Shown piece by piece: positions 23,154-31,935 of a stretch of DNA of 64,000 nt. The stretch covers positions 58,641 to 122,640 of the forward strand of contig ONBX01000004.1 in assembly GCA_900316205.1 (NCBI GenBank), read 5' to 3'. The DNA is from an uncultured Eubacteriales bacterium (GTDB lineage: Bacteria; Bacillota; Clostridia; Oscillospirales; Oscillospiraceae). The notes beneath the pieces are model-generated. The model ran no database searches and was not told where the DNA came from. It saw only the letters and a list, made by a program, of their open reading frames with translations. Every line of letters begins with the position of its first letter. Positions within the stretch are counted from its first letter, which is position 1. Position numbers and translations under genes: made by a program.

Positions 23154-23986
23154 ATCGGGAAAAGCTGTTTTCTGCTCTTGGTGATATCGACCCCCGCTAT
23201 GTGGCGGAGGCGCTTCGCTACGCTCCCGGGGAGGCCGCCGCGCCCTCGGAAAGGAGCAAACATATGAAATCCAAGCGCATTCTCTCCCTGGCTTTGGCGG
23301 CGGCACTGATCCTGGCTCTGGGCTTCACGGCCTACGGCCTGTACCTGGGCTTTGAATACCGGCGCCCCGCAGCAGAGGAGACCTTCTCCATCCATTGGGA
23401 CGACTCCCCGGACGGCACCATCACCTGGAGCGACGCCAAGCTTGCGGTCACCCTGCCGGAACTGGAGGAGAGCCGGGAGATCGAATTTCGCACCGGCTGG
23501 CTGCCGGGCGACATGCTCTCCCTGCAGTCTGAGGATTGGAAGCAGTACTTCACTGCCGAAAGACTCAGCGATAACGGCAACAGCGCTGGCGTCCCGGCTT
23601 ACCGGGGCACGATGCAGCCTCTGCAGATCCAGACCTACTGCAGCACCCAGTTCAATCAGGGCGGCGCCCTGCTGCTGCTCTACCAGACACCGGGAGATAT
23701 CCGGGAGGAGCACTGGGACGAGAAGAACCTGGATGTGCTGCTTTTCCACTCCTCACAGCATTGTGACGCCGTGCCTGAATACAATATCCCCGCAAGGGAT
23801 TATGAATTCGACAATATCCTGCTCCTGAACCAGGAGGAGGGTTGGGTCGTGAAGCTGGTGGGCCAGATCGGCGAGGAGCAGCTCCGGAAGGTGGCGGAGA
23901 ACCTGGAGTTCCGCCCCACCGGGAATACCCTGCGTTATGAGGACTTTGACAGCCACTTCGTCTTCTTCGACGCCGGCGTGGGCTGA
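23150..23986 (+). CDS. Single-span membrane protein, likely anti-sigma partner (cassette 2)
   Basis: A 278-residue protein. The cytoplasmic N-terminus (1-40) holds MNREKLFSALGDIDPRYVAEALRYAP, a short segment common to membrane partners of this sigma group in Clostridia. A transmembrane helix follows (about 44-66, ILSLALAAALILALGFTAYGLYLG) and the rest is predicted outside. It overlaps the sigma gene by four bases with AGGAGGG upstream. Unlike cassette 1 no lipoprotein gene follows; a MITE and a terminator do. Confidence 0.72.
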   Translation: MNREKLFSALGDIDPRYVAEALRYAPGEAAAPSERSKHMKSKRILSLALAAALILALGFTAYGLYLGFEYRRPAAEETFSIHWDDSPDGTITWSDAKLAVTLPELEESREIEFRTGWLPGDMLSLQSEDWKQYFTAERLSDNGNSAGVPAYRGTMQPLQIQTYCSTQFNQGGALLLLYQTPGDIREEHWDEKNLDVLLFHSSQHCDAVPEYNIPARDYEFDNILLLNQEEGWVVKLVGQIGEEQLRKVAENLEFRPTGNTLRYEDFDSHFVFFDAGVG

Positions 23987-24006
23987 GCACTCTGCCTTCT
24001 CCTTTC

Positions 24007-24293
24007 GTAAACGCTGATCAAATCGTCATCGGCATCTTGCGGATAATTTCCGCCCTGATTTCGTCACTTTTTCTTGCAATATACAAAGTATTCCTGCGAA
24101 AAACTGCCTTCATAATTTCGGCTTTCAATTTTCAGCTTGAGAAGCAAGCTGAAAATGCACAGCGTAAGCTGTGCCCAGCAAAGCAATGCTTTGCTGAAAG
24201 CCGGAATTAAAAACATAATTGTTTTTGCCGAAGAAGAGTATCAGAACGCAAATTCTCTCGCAATCTGCTCTCGCCGATTTAATCAGCGTTTAC
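24007..24293. mobile_element. MITE family GTAAACG, copy 2, carrying a cloverleaf insert
   Basis: 287 bp with inverted ends GTAAACGCTGATCAAATCG and CGATTTAATCAGCGTTTAC (perfect apart from one base). It contains the shared core plus an inserted palindrome block at 24113-24227. Confidence 0.85.
24113..24209. repeat. Three-armed cloverleaf-like inverted repeat
   Basis: Outer 14-bp stem 24113-24126/24196-24209 encloses three almost contiguous hairpins: 24128-24156 (ATTTTCAGCTT arms), 24157-24174 (GCACAGC arms, GTAA loop) and 24176-24196 (CAGCAAAGC arms, AAT loop). Loops are 3-7 bases. It is not a tRNA: no conserved tRNA bases are present. Confidence 0.8.
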
Positions 24294-24413
24294 TTGAGGA
24301 GAAGGTGGATTGCCCCGATCTCACGCGAGGGGCAAGACGGATGAGGTGGAAGGGCCGGGCCATCTATCAGGGTTCGGTATCAGTTCCTTGTTGTTTCGCA
24401 ATGATCTACAACG

Positions 24414-24458
24414 CAAAAAAGATGGAATGTGATCGCTCACATTCCATCTTTTTTTTGC
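24414..24458. terminator. Bidirectional terminator between cassette 2 and the DUF4342 gene
   Basis: AAAAAAGATGGAATGTGA...TCACATTCCATCTTTTTTTT, an almost perfect long stem usable by both convergent transcripts. Confidence 0.85.
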
Positions 24459-24467
24459 AGCTGTGCT

Positions 24468-24890
24468 TTATTCTTTGGGTTCGGAGTCGTCCACGACCTG
24501 TTCAAAGTCGGCGTCCTGGACCTTCTCCTCCTGGACAGCCTCCTCATAGCCCTCCTTGACCTGGCTGACCACCTTGGCGGCGGCCTCCTTCACGTCCTGG
24601 ATGACGCCGGCGGCGGTGTCCTTGGCCTTCTGGCTGTCCTCCTCGGAGACTACGTTCAGGACTTCGCCGTCGTCCTTCACGATCTCCACCGAGCAGCCGA
24701 AGCCCACCGTGCCCAGCACGGCGGCCAGCAGGGCCCACTTGGCGGCGGTGATGCCGATGACAGCGCCTACAACGCCCACGCTCACGGGGATGCTCAGCAG
24801 CACCTCGCCCTTGCGGCGAACCACGATCTTGGAAACATTGCCCTTTCTGACCAGTTCCTTGATCTTTTCAACAGCAGTTTTGACGTCCAT
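24468..24890 (-). CDS. DUF4342 domain protein
   Basis: A 140-residue protein. Residues 1-85 match DUF4342: VEKIKELVRKGNVSKIVVRRKGEVLLSIPVSVGVVGAVIG, then a hydrophobic hairpin and CSVEIVKDDGE. The C-terminal 55 residues are acidic and helical (EEDSQKAKDTAAGVIQDVKEAAAKVVSQ). The function of the domain is unknown; the hydrophobic central part suggests membrane contact. It has a promoter at 24940-24968 and the shared terminator downstream. Confidence 0.85.
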   Translation of the reverse strand: MDVKTAVEKIKELVRKGNVSKIVVRRKGEVLLSIPVSVGVVGAVIGITAAKWALLAAVLGTVGFGCSVEIVKDDGEVLNVVSEEDSQKAKDTAAGVIQDVKEAAAKVVSQVKEGYEEAVQEEKVQDADFEQVVDDSEPKE

Positions 24891-24939
24891 GTTTGTACTC
24901 CTTTCCGCCCCTCAAAGGGGGCACGCTTGTGTGTTTTGT

Positions 24940-24968
24940 ATTGTACACGCACTTGGACGTTTTATCAA
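24940..24968 (-). promoter_or_regulatory. Promoter of the DUF4342 gene
   Basis: TTGATA (24963-24968) and TACAAT (24940-24945) on the minus strand, spacer 17 bp. The -35 box lies only a few bases from the esterase stop codon. Confidence 0.65.
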
Positions 24969-24972
24969 TCCA

Positions 24973-26769
24973 TTAGTTCCCAAACTGGTATTTCTTATCA
25001 AAAAGTTCATAAATCGGCAGATAGGGATCCTCCCGGGGCCCGATCTGTTCGCCCAGCTCCAGCACGGTCTTCCCGCCTCCGGTCTGCTCCCAGCGGGGCA
25101 GGCCCGGTCCGTTGGGGTCTCCCGTTTTGCAGAAGTTTGCAAAGTAGTAGCAAAAGATCTCGCTGAGGGCCCGGTCGCTCTCGTTATAGAGCGGGGACGC
25201 TGCCGGGATGTTGCCGTAACAGTAGACCTCCTCGCCGCTGTGCCAGGGGCCAAGACGGCCGTTTTCCTTGCTGAAATAATATTCGTAGCAGGGGATGTCC
25301 AGCGCCTGGGCCTGACGGCTCCAGCAGTAGTGGCCGTAGGAGAAAAAATAGGAGGAGTAGAGGTCGATCCAGTTGGCCTTGGCCTCCGCGTCGCTGGAGG
25401 AGGGGCGCAGGGCCAGGGCGGCCTCGGCCTGCTCGCCGAACATGCGCGTGACCTTTTCCCCGTAGTTTTTCAGATTGGCGTTGTCGAAGAGGATGAAAGC
25501 GCTGCCCTCCTGGGCGTTGAAGCCGTGGAGGATGGCTTCCTCGTTGTGGATCCCCTTTTGATAGCTTTCATAGGGCGTCTGGGGCAGCACGTAGCCGTCC
25601 ACCGTCATGTGGTGGATCCGGTCCGCGGCGGCAACCAGGGTCTTGGCGTCAAGCTGCCGCAGCTCCATAATGCTGCTTACCCCGAAGCGCTCCTTGATCT
25701 GTCTGCCGTTTTCGAGCCCATCGGCCAGCAGCTGGAAGGAGTGGGCAGGCTGGGGCGCGGTCACCGTGGAGCTTTCCGCGATGACCCGGCGGAAGAGACC
25801 CTTGACCAGGGGAGAGGTGCAGAGGGCGCTGACGCAGGCGGCGCCGGCGGATTCCCCCGCCAGGGTCACGTTGCCGGGATCGCCGCCGAAGGCTCCGATG
25901 TTGTCCCGCACCCATTCCAGAGCCTTGATCTGGTCCAGCAGACCGTAGTTGCCGGTGGTGCCGTTGGGGGATTCGGCCATCAGCTCCTCATCCGCCAGAA
26001 AGCCGAAGACACCCAGGCGGTAGCCCATGTTCACCACGATCACGCCCTTGCGGGCCAGACCCTCACCCCGGTAGTCGGCGTACCAGGGCTGCCCGGTCTG
26101 GAGGGAGCCGCCGTGGATGTACACCAGCACCGGCAGATCCTGCTGCGCTCCCGCGGGCTTCCAGATGTTCAGGTACAGGGCGTCCTCACTGTTCAGGTCC
26201 CGGAAGTTGTCCTCCAGGCTCACTTCATAGTCGTGATAGCCGATGATCTGCGCCATGGAGCTGTACCAGGCGGCGTTCTGGGGCTGCATGGACATGGGGG
26301 CGAAGGCATCCGCCGCCAGGACGCCTTGCCAGGGCTCGGGATCCTGAGGCTCCCGCCAGCGAAGCTCGCCCACCGGGGGCTTGGCATAGGGGATGCCCGC
26401 GTAGACCTCCACGGCGCCGTCCTTGGTGGTGACGCCGGTGAGCTGCCCGTCCCGCAGGGTGACGATCTCCGTCACGCCTCCAGTCTCGCCCTCGATTGCG
26501 GGGTGGGCCTTGTAGGGCCCCAGGGTCCCCCGGCCGATGGCCCAGAGAAGCAGGAGCAGTACGAGAAAAGCGCCCAGGCGCAGATACCATTTTTTGCCCC
26601 ACAGAAGCTTGATACTGATCGTTATGTAAACCAGAAAGACCACCAGGCTCTGGATCCAGCCGGAGAGGGTATTTTTGTTGATCTCCAGATAGAAGAACCA
26701 GAGCAGGGCCAACAGCACCGTCAGGAGCCAGAAGCCCAGGTGCAGCTTTTTCTTTGTTTTCTTTTCCAT
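24973..26769 (-). CDS. Membrane-anchored type-B carboxylesterase family protein
   Basis: A 598-residue protein. Three transmembrane helices occupy about residues 10-95, then a carboxylesterase domain: AGIPYAKPPVGELRWREPQDPEPW, SEDALYLNIWKPA, VLVYIHGGSLQTG (oxyanion hole) and LAGESAGAACV with nucleophile Ser307. The enzyme is probably anchored with its catalytic domain outside and hydrolyses an ester that cannot be named. ATG 26769 was preferred over a TTG one codon upstream. It follows the GT2 gene by 49 bases on the same strand and likely shares its transcript. Confidence 0.85.
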   Translation of the reverse strand: MEKKTKKKLHLGFWLLTVLLALLWFFYLEINKNTLSGWIQSLVVFLVYITISIKLLWGKKWYLRLGAFLVLLLLLWAIGRGTLGPYKAHPAIEGETGGVTEIVTLRDGQLTGVTTKDGAVEVYAGIPYAKPPVGELRWREPQDPEPWQGVLAADAFAPMSMQPQNAAWYSSMAQIIGYHDYEVSLEDNFRDLNSEDALYLNIWKPAGAQQDLPVLVYIHGGSLQTGQPWYADYRGEGLARKGVIVVNMGYRLGVFGFLADEELMAESPNGTTGNYGLLDQIKALEWVRDNIGAFGGDPGNVTLAGESAGAACVSALCTSPLVKGLFRRVIAESSTVTAPQPAHSFQLLADGLENGRQIKERFGVSSIMELRQLDAKTLVAAADRIHHMTVDGYVLPQTPYESYQKGIHNEEAILHGFNAQEGSAFILFDNANLKNYGEKVTRMFGEQAEAALALRPSSSDAEAKANWIDLYSSYFFSYGHYCWSRQAQALDIPCYEYYFSKENGRLGPWHSGEEVYCYGNIPAASPLYNESDRALSEIFCYYFANFCKTGDPNGPGLPRWEQTGGGKTVLELGEQIGPREDPYLPIYELFDKKYQFGN

Positions 26770-26818
26770 CAAAACACCGCCTTGCGAAAGGATGTGACCG
26801 GGAGCGGGGAGTATCGGT

Positions 26819-27817
26819 TCATCGGTTCTTCCCCTTGATCCGGTCGTTTGCCGCCATCATGGCATGGACCGCAGCATAGTGGCCGCCGTCGATCAGCTTC
26901 AGCAGCAGCCGGTGCTGGAGGGGAAGCTGGGATAGATAGGGATTGCTTCGCCAGCGGGGCCAGGTCCTGTCCAGGTTCTGCTTCAGCTCCTTCTGCAGGG
27001 GGGAGCGGGGATCCATCTGGTTCACCCGCACCGTGGAGAAGAGCAGCTGGTGCTTCACCGCGCTGATCTCCAGCTCCTTTTCGTAGCGCTTCAGGGCGCC
27101 CTGCTGCCGATAATCCTCCCGCACGAGGGAAAGCGCCGTGATGATCTCCCGGTTGCGGGAGGGGTCTTTGGCGTTGGTGATGGAGTCCTGGCGCAGCAGG
27201 TAGCGCAGCCAGGCCTTGGGAACGGCGCGCATCTTCCCGGCCCTCAGATAGAGCCGGGGCGTGGTGGCCAGGTCCTCGAACCACAGCCGCACGGGGAAGC
27301 GGATGCCGCTTTCCAGAAAGAGCCGGCGCCGCCAGAGCTTGGTGCAGGCGCTGGGCAGCTCCAGCAGCAGGCCCGGGTATTCTTCCAGGGTGAACACGCC
27401 CTCCCGGGCGCAGCTGACGCTGTGAGACAGGAGCTGGCCGTTTTCGTCCACCTGGTCGTCGTTGAAAAAGATCACGTCGCAGCCGTCGTCCCGCTCCAGC
27501 TCCCGGAGCATTTCCTCCAGGGCGCCGGGAAAGAGACTGTCGTCGCTGTCCAGAAAGAGCAGAAATTCGCCCTTCGCCGAATCGATGCCGGTGTTGCGGG
27601 CGGCACCCAGGCCGCCGTTGGGTTGGTGGATCACCCGGATGAGAGCGGGATGGCGGGCGGCGTATTCCTCCGCGATCTGGCCGGAGCGGTCCGGGGAGCC
27701 GTCGTCCACGGCGATGATCTCATAGTCCTCCCGGCCGGGGAGCAGGATCGAATCCAGACAGGCGGGGAGATAGTCTTCCACCTTGTAGATGGGAACCACG
27801 ATGCTGAGCTTCAGCAC
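26819..27817 (-). CDS. Glycosyltransferase family 2 protein
   Basis: A 332-residue GT-A enzyme: LKLSIVVPIYKVEDYLPACLDSIL, EIIAVDDGSPDRSGQIAEEY, HQPNGGLGAARNTGID and the metal-binding LFLDSDDSLF. The start is a GTG at 27817 with AGGTGA upstream; longer frames translate the promoter. It probably acts on a surface glycan. Promoter at 27845-27873. Pairing with a membrane esterase could mean de-esterification of the same glycan, which is a guess. Confidence 0.88.
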   Translation of the reverse strand: MLKLSIVVPIYKVEDYLPACLDSILLPGREDYEIIAVDDGSPDRSGQIAEEYAARHPALIRVIHQPNGGLGAARNTGIDSAKGEFLLFLDSDDSLFPGALEEMLRELERDDGCDVIFFNDDQVDENGQLLSHSVSCAREGVFTLEEYPGLLLELPSACTKLWRRRLFLESGIRFPVRLWFEDLATTPRLYLRAGKMRAVPKAWLRYLLRQDSITNAKDPSRNREIITALSLVREDYRQQGALKRYEKELEISAVKHQLLFSTVRVNQMDPRSPLQKELKQNLDRTWPRWRSNPYLSQLPLQHRLLLKLIDGGHYAAVHAMMAANDRIKGKNR

Positions 27818-27844
27818 AGCTGTCACCTCACTTTTCTTTACCGT

Positions 27845-27873
27845 ATTGTAGCATAGGGCGTCTCTGCTTGCAA
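27845..27873 (-). promoter_or_regulatory. Promoter of the GT2-esterase transcript
   Basis: TTGCAA (27868-27873) and TACAAT (27845-27850) on the minus strand, spacer 17 bp. Confidence 0.6.
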
Positions 27874-28096
27874 GCGGGGAAAGGCTGGGACAGGGGAAGA
27901 ACAGGGGAGCGGGCGGATGATACCCGCCCTTATGGTGAGAGAGGCACGGCCAGGGAATCACGCTCTTGAAAGAGGAATGATTCTTTATTATAATGATAAC
28001 AAATGCAAGATGAAGCGGCGGATACAGAGCCAAAAAGGATGCAGGACAAGGAACAGGTCCCAGTCCTGCTTATATATGGTATGAGGGCATGGATTC

Positions 28097-28765
28097 ATGA
28101 AAACTGACGCAGTAATTCATTGTTATTTGTCATCGTTGCTATCGTCATTCATTTGCAGCTTTTTTGCTTACATGATTGCGTATAGTATACAAAGCAGGTA
28201 CAGCTATTATAAAAACAGATTTTCCTTAGTTGACAAGGATGCTTTGGGTTTGTGGAAGCCGTTTATCATTTTTCCTGCGGGATATAGAAAGCTGAAGAAT
28301 CCGTTTGTTATTACAGCGGATGGTGAAAAATGGGCGATTGTTCATTTTCTCACAGATACAGTTATCCTGTTTGTCTTAGTTTTTACGCTGTGTCGGAGGA
28401 CGTCGTTCAACAGAAAAGATGTGTTTTTCTGCTGTTTTGTCATATCTGCAGTTCCGTTAATGCTTTCGTCCATGTGGATTCAGATAATCAGCAATCGCAT
28501 ACTCGCATTACCCCAAGCAGTCAGAAACTCAGATGCTATGTTGGATAAGCACATTGCAAACCATTTGAAAAAGCTTCAGATGCAGTATTCCGGGCCTGAG
28601 TACCAGTTTAAGCGAATCGTCATAAGAAAACAGCGGTTTGGCGAAACAAAGGATTTATGTAAAGTCATAGTCTGTAGAACGAATGGTGATATTATTGAAG
28701 AAAACACATTGGCAATTAAACAATCCTCAAGATATTACGAAGGCATTGAGATAACACTATTGTAA
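28097..28765 (+). CDS. AT-rich orphan membrane protein
   Basis: A 222-residue protein with three hydrophobic segments (about 10-32, 84-98 and 108-128) and a basic C-terminal half (FKRIVIRKQRFGETKDLCKVIVCRTNGDIIEE). It is markedly richer in A and T than neighbouring genes, with codons such as ATA, TTA and AGA common, which suggests recent transfer. No good Shine-Dalgarno site is seen before the ATG. I recognise no family. It stands alone between an intergenic gap and a repeat cluster. Confidence 0.6.
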   Translation: MKTDAVIHCYLSSLLSSFICSFFAYMIAYSIQSRYSYYKNRFSLVDKDALGLWKPFIIFPAGYRKLKNPFVITADGEKWAIVHFLTDTVILFVLVFTLCRRTSFNRKDVFFCCFVISAVPLMLSSMWIQIISNRILALPQAVRNSDAMLDKHIANHLKKLQMQYSGPEYQFKRIVIRKQRFGETKDLCKVIVCRTNGDIIEENTLAIKQSSRYYEGIEITLL

Positions 28766-29788
28766 AGACTTATGGATGCGACGGGGCACACCACCCGCCC
28801 CACCTGACCCGACGCAAATGAATCCTTAATCCGCCTCGCGGGGACCTCATCCACCGCCAGCGGTCCCCCTTCCCCGTGTGCGGGGAAGGCTTGGGCTGGC
28901 GCATCGTGATGCCCCCCCTACGACGGGAGGACAGCGGGCTGTCGAGGACGCCAGCCCCCCACAAAGAGACCGGGTTCGTATTCCCGGGGAAATCCAAAAG
29001 GGGCTCGCAAGCCCCGTTTGGTCGTTTGAATGAGGGAGGGTCCAGGGAGGGGGAGAAAACGAAATCTTCCCCTCCCTGGTGACGGATTGCCACACCAGTG
29101 TGAGCACTGGTTCGCAATGACAGCGCTTCGGGGCCACCTTCCCCGTGCGCGGGGAAGACTTTTGGCGAGCCGCCGAGGACGTCGGCCCCTACGAGAGAAC
29201 GGGACGACCCCTTCCGGTTCCGGGCTGCGGGCAGCCCGGAACCACCTTCCCCGGAGGGGAAGGCAAGGCGGCCCCTCTCCGTCGCTTCGCGACACCTCTC
29301 CCCGACGTGGGGAGAGGCAAGCGGTGCAAAACTGAATTCCCTCGGAGAGGGAGCCTGAGACGGGCGACCGCAAGGGTCACCCCTACGGTGAGAGCACAGG
29401 GCGGGAGGATCGTTCCTCCCCCAGCGGGGGAGGATGTCGCTGCGCGACAGGTGAGGGAGAAAAAACGCAAGGTCGTTCGTTTCACAAGGTTTCCAGCCGC
29501 TGAACAGGATCCGGCCTTCTCCCTCATCCGCCCCAGAACGCCGAGCAATGCTCGGCGTTCTGGGGCACCTTCCCCCGCTGGGGGAAGGACAGCGGGCTGT
29601 CGAGGACGCCAGCCCCTACGGCGAGAGGGGGACGCCAGCCCGTGTTGTCATCCTTCGACTCCGGCTGCGCCTCCGCGAAGCTATGGCAGACGGGGACCTC
29701 ATCCGGCCCCTTCGGGGCCACCTTCCCCGTGCGCGGGGAAGGCTTCGCGGGTGCGGGGGAAGGCGTTGGGCGGCGGTGCAGAAAAGGC
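28766..29788. repeat. Long intergenic repeat cluster
   Basis: About 1 kb without a convincing gene, built of short palindromic repeats shared with other gaps: CCTTCCCCGTGCGCGGGGAAGGC (28868, 29138, 29721), the CCAGTGTGAGCACTGG family with GGATTGCC and GCAATGACA (29085-29125), CTCTCCCCGACGTGGGGAGAGG (29297), the same palindrome amplified in the 60-bp array at 9587, and GGACAGCGGGCTGTCGAGGACGCCAGCCCC (28930 and 29587). Open frames here cross several repeats and are not protein-like. Confidence 0.7.
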
Positions 29789-29817
29789 TTGCTCCCCGGG
29801 GAAAGATGGGATATAAT
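29789..29817 (+). promoter_or_regulatory. Promoter of the lepB-rbgA-rnhB operon
   Basis: TTGCTC (29789-29794) and a perfect TATAAT (29812-29817), spacer 17 bp, directly after the repeat cluster. Confidence 0.7.
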
Positions 29818-29874
29818 ACACTTTGATGCTTCAAAACAACAAGCCAAGAATCTTCGATCCGGGAGTTATCAGAT

Positions 29875-30468
29875 ATGAGCAGAGAAAAAAAGACAAGAGC
29901 GGAGGAAAAGGCGGAGCGGGAGGCCATGACCCCGGCCCAGCGCAGCAGACGAGAGATCTATGACTGGGTGCAGAGCCTGATGGCGGCACTGATCTTCTGC
30001 GTGCTGCTGTTTTCCTTCCTGGTCCGGCTGATCGACGTGGTGGGACCCTCCATGAACCCCACGCTCTATGAGGGCAACAAGATGCTGGTCTCGAATCTGT
30101 TTTACAAGCCCAAGGCCGGCGACGTGGTGATCTTCAAGAACGTGGATGAGAACAGCGAGGAGAAAGCCCTGGTGAAGCGGGTCATCGCCACAGGGGGCCA
30201 GGAAGTCAACATCGACTTCGAAAACGGCATCGTCTACGTGGACGGAGAGCCGCTGGACGAGGAATACGCTGCCGAGCCCATCCACAACAAGCTGGACTTC
30301 ATCGGCCCCAAGACTGTGCCGGACGGCTGCGTCTTTGTCCTGGGCGATAACCGCAACTCTTCCCGGGACAGCAGGGCCAAGAGCATCGGCATGGTGGACG
30401 AGCGGCTGATCCTGGGCAAGGTCTACGCCGTGGTCTATCCCATCGACGCCATCAGGTGGGTGCGCTGA
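29875..30468 (+). CDS. lepB: Signal peptidase I
   Basis: A 197-residue S26A peptidase. A charged cytoplasmic N-terminus precedes a single transmembrane helix (about 38-58), then VVGPSMNPTLYEGNKMLV with the nucleophile Ser, KALVKRVIATGGQ with the general-base Lys, and the conserved GDNRNSSRDSR. It removes signal peptides on the outer face of the membrane. The stop overlaps the start of rbgA (TGATG). The rbgA-rnhB order after it is common in Firmicutes. Confidence 0.95.
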   Translation: MSREKKTRAEEKAEREAMTPAQRSRREIYDWVQSLMAALIFCVLLFSFLVRLIDVVGPSMNPTLYEGNKMLVSNLFYKPKAGDVVIFKNVDENSEEKALVKRVIATGGQEVNIDFENGIVYVDGEPLDEEYAAEPIHNKLDFIGPKTVPDGCVFVLGDNRNSSRDSRAKSIGMVDERLILGKVYAVVYPIDAIRWVR

Positions 30469-31364
30469 TGGAAGACAGAGCTTATGAAAAAATGAATATC
30501 CAGTGGTTCCCCGGCCACATGACCAAGGCCCAGCGGATGATCGAGCAGGATCTGAAGCTTGTGGACGCGGTGTGCGAGATCCTGGACGCCCGCATCCCCC
30601 GGTCCAGCCGGAACCCGGATATCGACAGACTCGCCGGCGACAAGCCCCGCCTCCTGATCCTGAACCGGGTGGACCTGGCGGACCCGGCGGTCACCGCCCG
30701 CTGGCGGCGGCAGTTTGAAAGCCAGGGCTATGCCGTCCTGGAGACAGATGCCAAAAGCGGAAAGGGGGTCAAGGACTTTGTCCCCGCCGTGCGGAGACTT
30801 CTGCAGGACAAGCTGAAAGAATACGAGGCCAAGGGGCAGACGGGCAGGACCCTGCGGGTGATGATCCTGGGCATCCCCAACGTGGGCAAATCCACCTTCA
30901 TCAACAAGGTGGCGGGCCGCAAGGCCGCCATCGCCGGGGACAAGCCCGGCGTCACCCGGGGCAAGCAGTGGATCAGCATCGACAAGGGCCTGGACCTGCT
31001 GGACACCCCGGGCATCCTCTGGCCCAAGTTCGAGAGCCAGGAGGTGGGGGAAATGCTGGCCATCACCAACGCCATCAAGGCGGACGTGCTGGATAAGGAG
31101 ACCCTGGGCGCAAACTTCATGCTGCGCCTGCGGGAATACTATCCCCAGGCCCTGACGGAGCGCTACAAATTTACCCCGGACCCCGAGGCCAACGGCTTCG
31201 AGCTGCTGGAGGAAGCGGCGAAGAAGCGGGGCTTTCTCGTCTCCCGGGGGGAGTACGACATCGAACGCATGGCAAACACCCTCCTGGGGGAATATCACGA
31301 CGGCAAGCTTGGCCGTCTGAGCTTGGAGCAGCCGGATGACGGATCTGTGGGAAAAGGAGAATGA
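30468..31364 (+). CDS. rbgA: Ribosome biogenesis GTPase RbgA (YlqF)
   Basis: A 298-residue circularly permuted GTPase: after NIQWFPGHMTKAQRMI the G4 motif NRVD comes first, then G1 GIPNVGKST and G3 DTPG. RbgA helps late 50S assembly. The start at 30468 (AGGTGGG upstream) gives seven extra residues before the usual MNIQWFPGHM; an internal ATG at 30492 is possible but has a weak site. Its 3' end overlaps rnhB by 29 bases. Confidence 0.95.
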   Translation: MEDRAYEKMNIQWFPGHMTKAQRMIEQDLKLVDAVCEILDARIPRSSRNPDIDRLAGDKPRLLILNRVDLADPAVTARWRRQFESQGYAVLETDAKSGKGVKDFVPAVRRLLQDKLKEYEAKGQTGRTLRVMILGIPNVGKSTFINKVAGRKAAIAGDKPGVTRGKQWISIDKGLDLLDTPGILWPKFESQEVGEMLAITNAIKADVLDKETLGANFMLRLREYYPQALTERYKFTPDPEANGFELLEEAAKKRGFLVSRGEYDIERMANTLLGEYHDGKLGRLSLEQPDDGSVGKGE

Positions 31365-31935
31365 GCTTTACGCCGAGGGCTATGCCCTGCTTTGCGGCGT
31401 GGACGAGGCGGGCCGTGGCCCGTTGGCCGGGCCGGTCTACGCCGCGGCGGTGATCCTGCCCCGGGGCCTTGTGATCCCGGGCCTCAACGACTCCAAGAAG
31501 CTCACGGAGAAGAAACGGGAAGAGCTCTTTGAGATCATCACCGAAAAGGCGCTGGACTACGCCATCGCCTTTGCCACCGTGGAGGAGATCGAGGAGCGCA
31601 ACATCCTGGGCGCCACGATGCTTGCCATGAACCGGGCCATAGCGGGCCTGAAGAAGAAGCCGGACCTGGCCCTCATCGACGGAAACCGCAACGCGGGCAT
31701 CGAGATCCCCAGCCTCTGCGTGGTGAAGGGGGACGCTACCTGCGCCGACATCGCCGCGGCCTCGATCCTGGCAAAGGTCAGCCGGGACCGGGTGATGCTG
31801 GAGCTGGCAAAGGAATACCCGGAGTATCATTTTGAGCAGCACAAGGGCTACGGCACGGTGCTGCACTACGCGGCCCTGCGCCAGTACGGGCCCAGCCCGG
31901 TGCACCGGCCCAGCTTTCTGAAGAAGATGCACTGA
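31336..31935 (+). CDS. rnhB: Ribonuclease HII
   Basis: A 199-residue RNase HII. The active-site start is LLCGVDEAGRGPLAGPVYAAAV (Asp-Glu pair), with LNDSKKLTEKKREEL, LALIDGN and the later Asp in VVKGDATCADIAAASILAKVSRDR. It cuts RNA in DNA-RNA hybrids and single ribonucleotides in DNA. ATG 31336 has GGAG 7 bases upstream and lies inside the rbgA tail. A repeat separates it from yraN. Confidence 0.96.
   Translation: MTDLWEKENELYAEGYALLCGVDEAGRGPLAGPVYAAAVILPRGLVIPGLNDSKKLTEKKREELFEIITEKALDYAIAFATVEEIEERNILGATMLAMNRAIAGLKKKPDLALIDGNRNAGIEIPSLCVVKGDATCADIAAASILAKVSRDRVMLELAKEYPEYHFEQHKGYGTVLHYAALRQYGPSPVHRPSFLKKMH

Noticed and set aside
24113-24209. tRNA gene suggested by the cloverleaf outline
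   Set aside because: No T-loop or anticodon-loop signature, arm lengths do not fit, and there is no CCA-type end.
28847-29816. Several 60-220 codon frames in the repeat island
   Set aside because: They cross many dispersed palindromes and have Arg/Pro/Gly-rich random-looking products on both strands.
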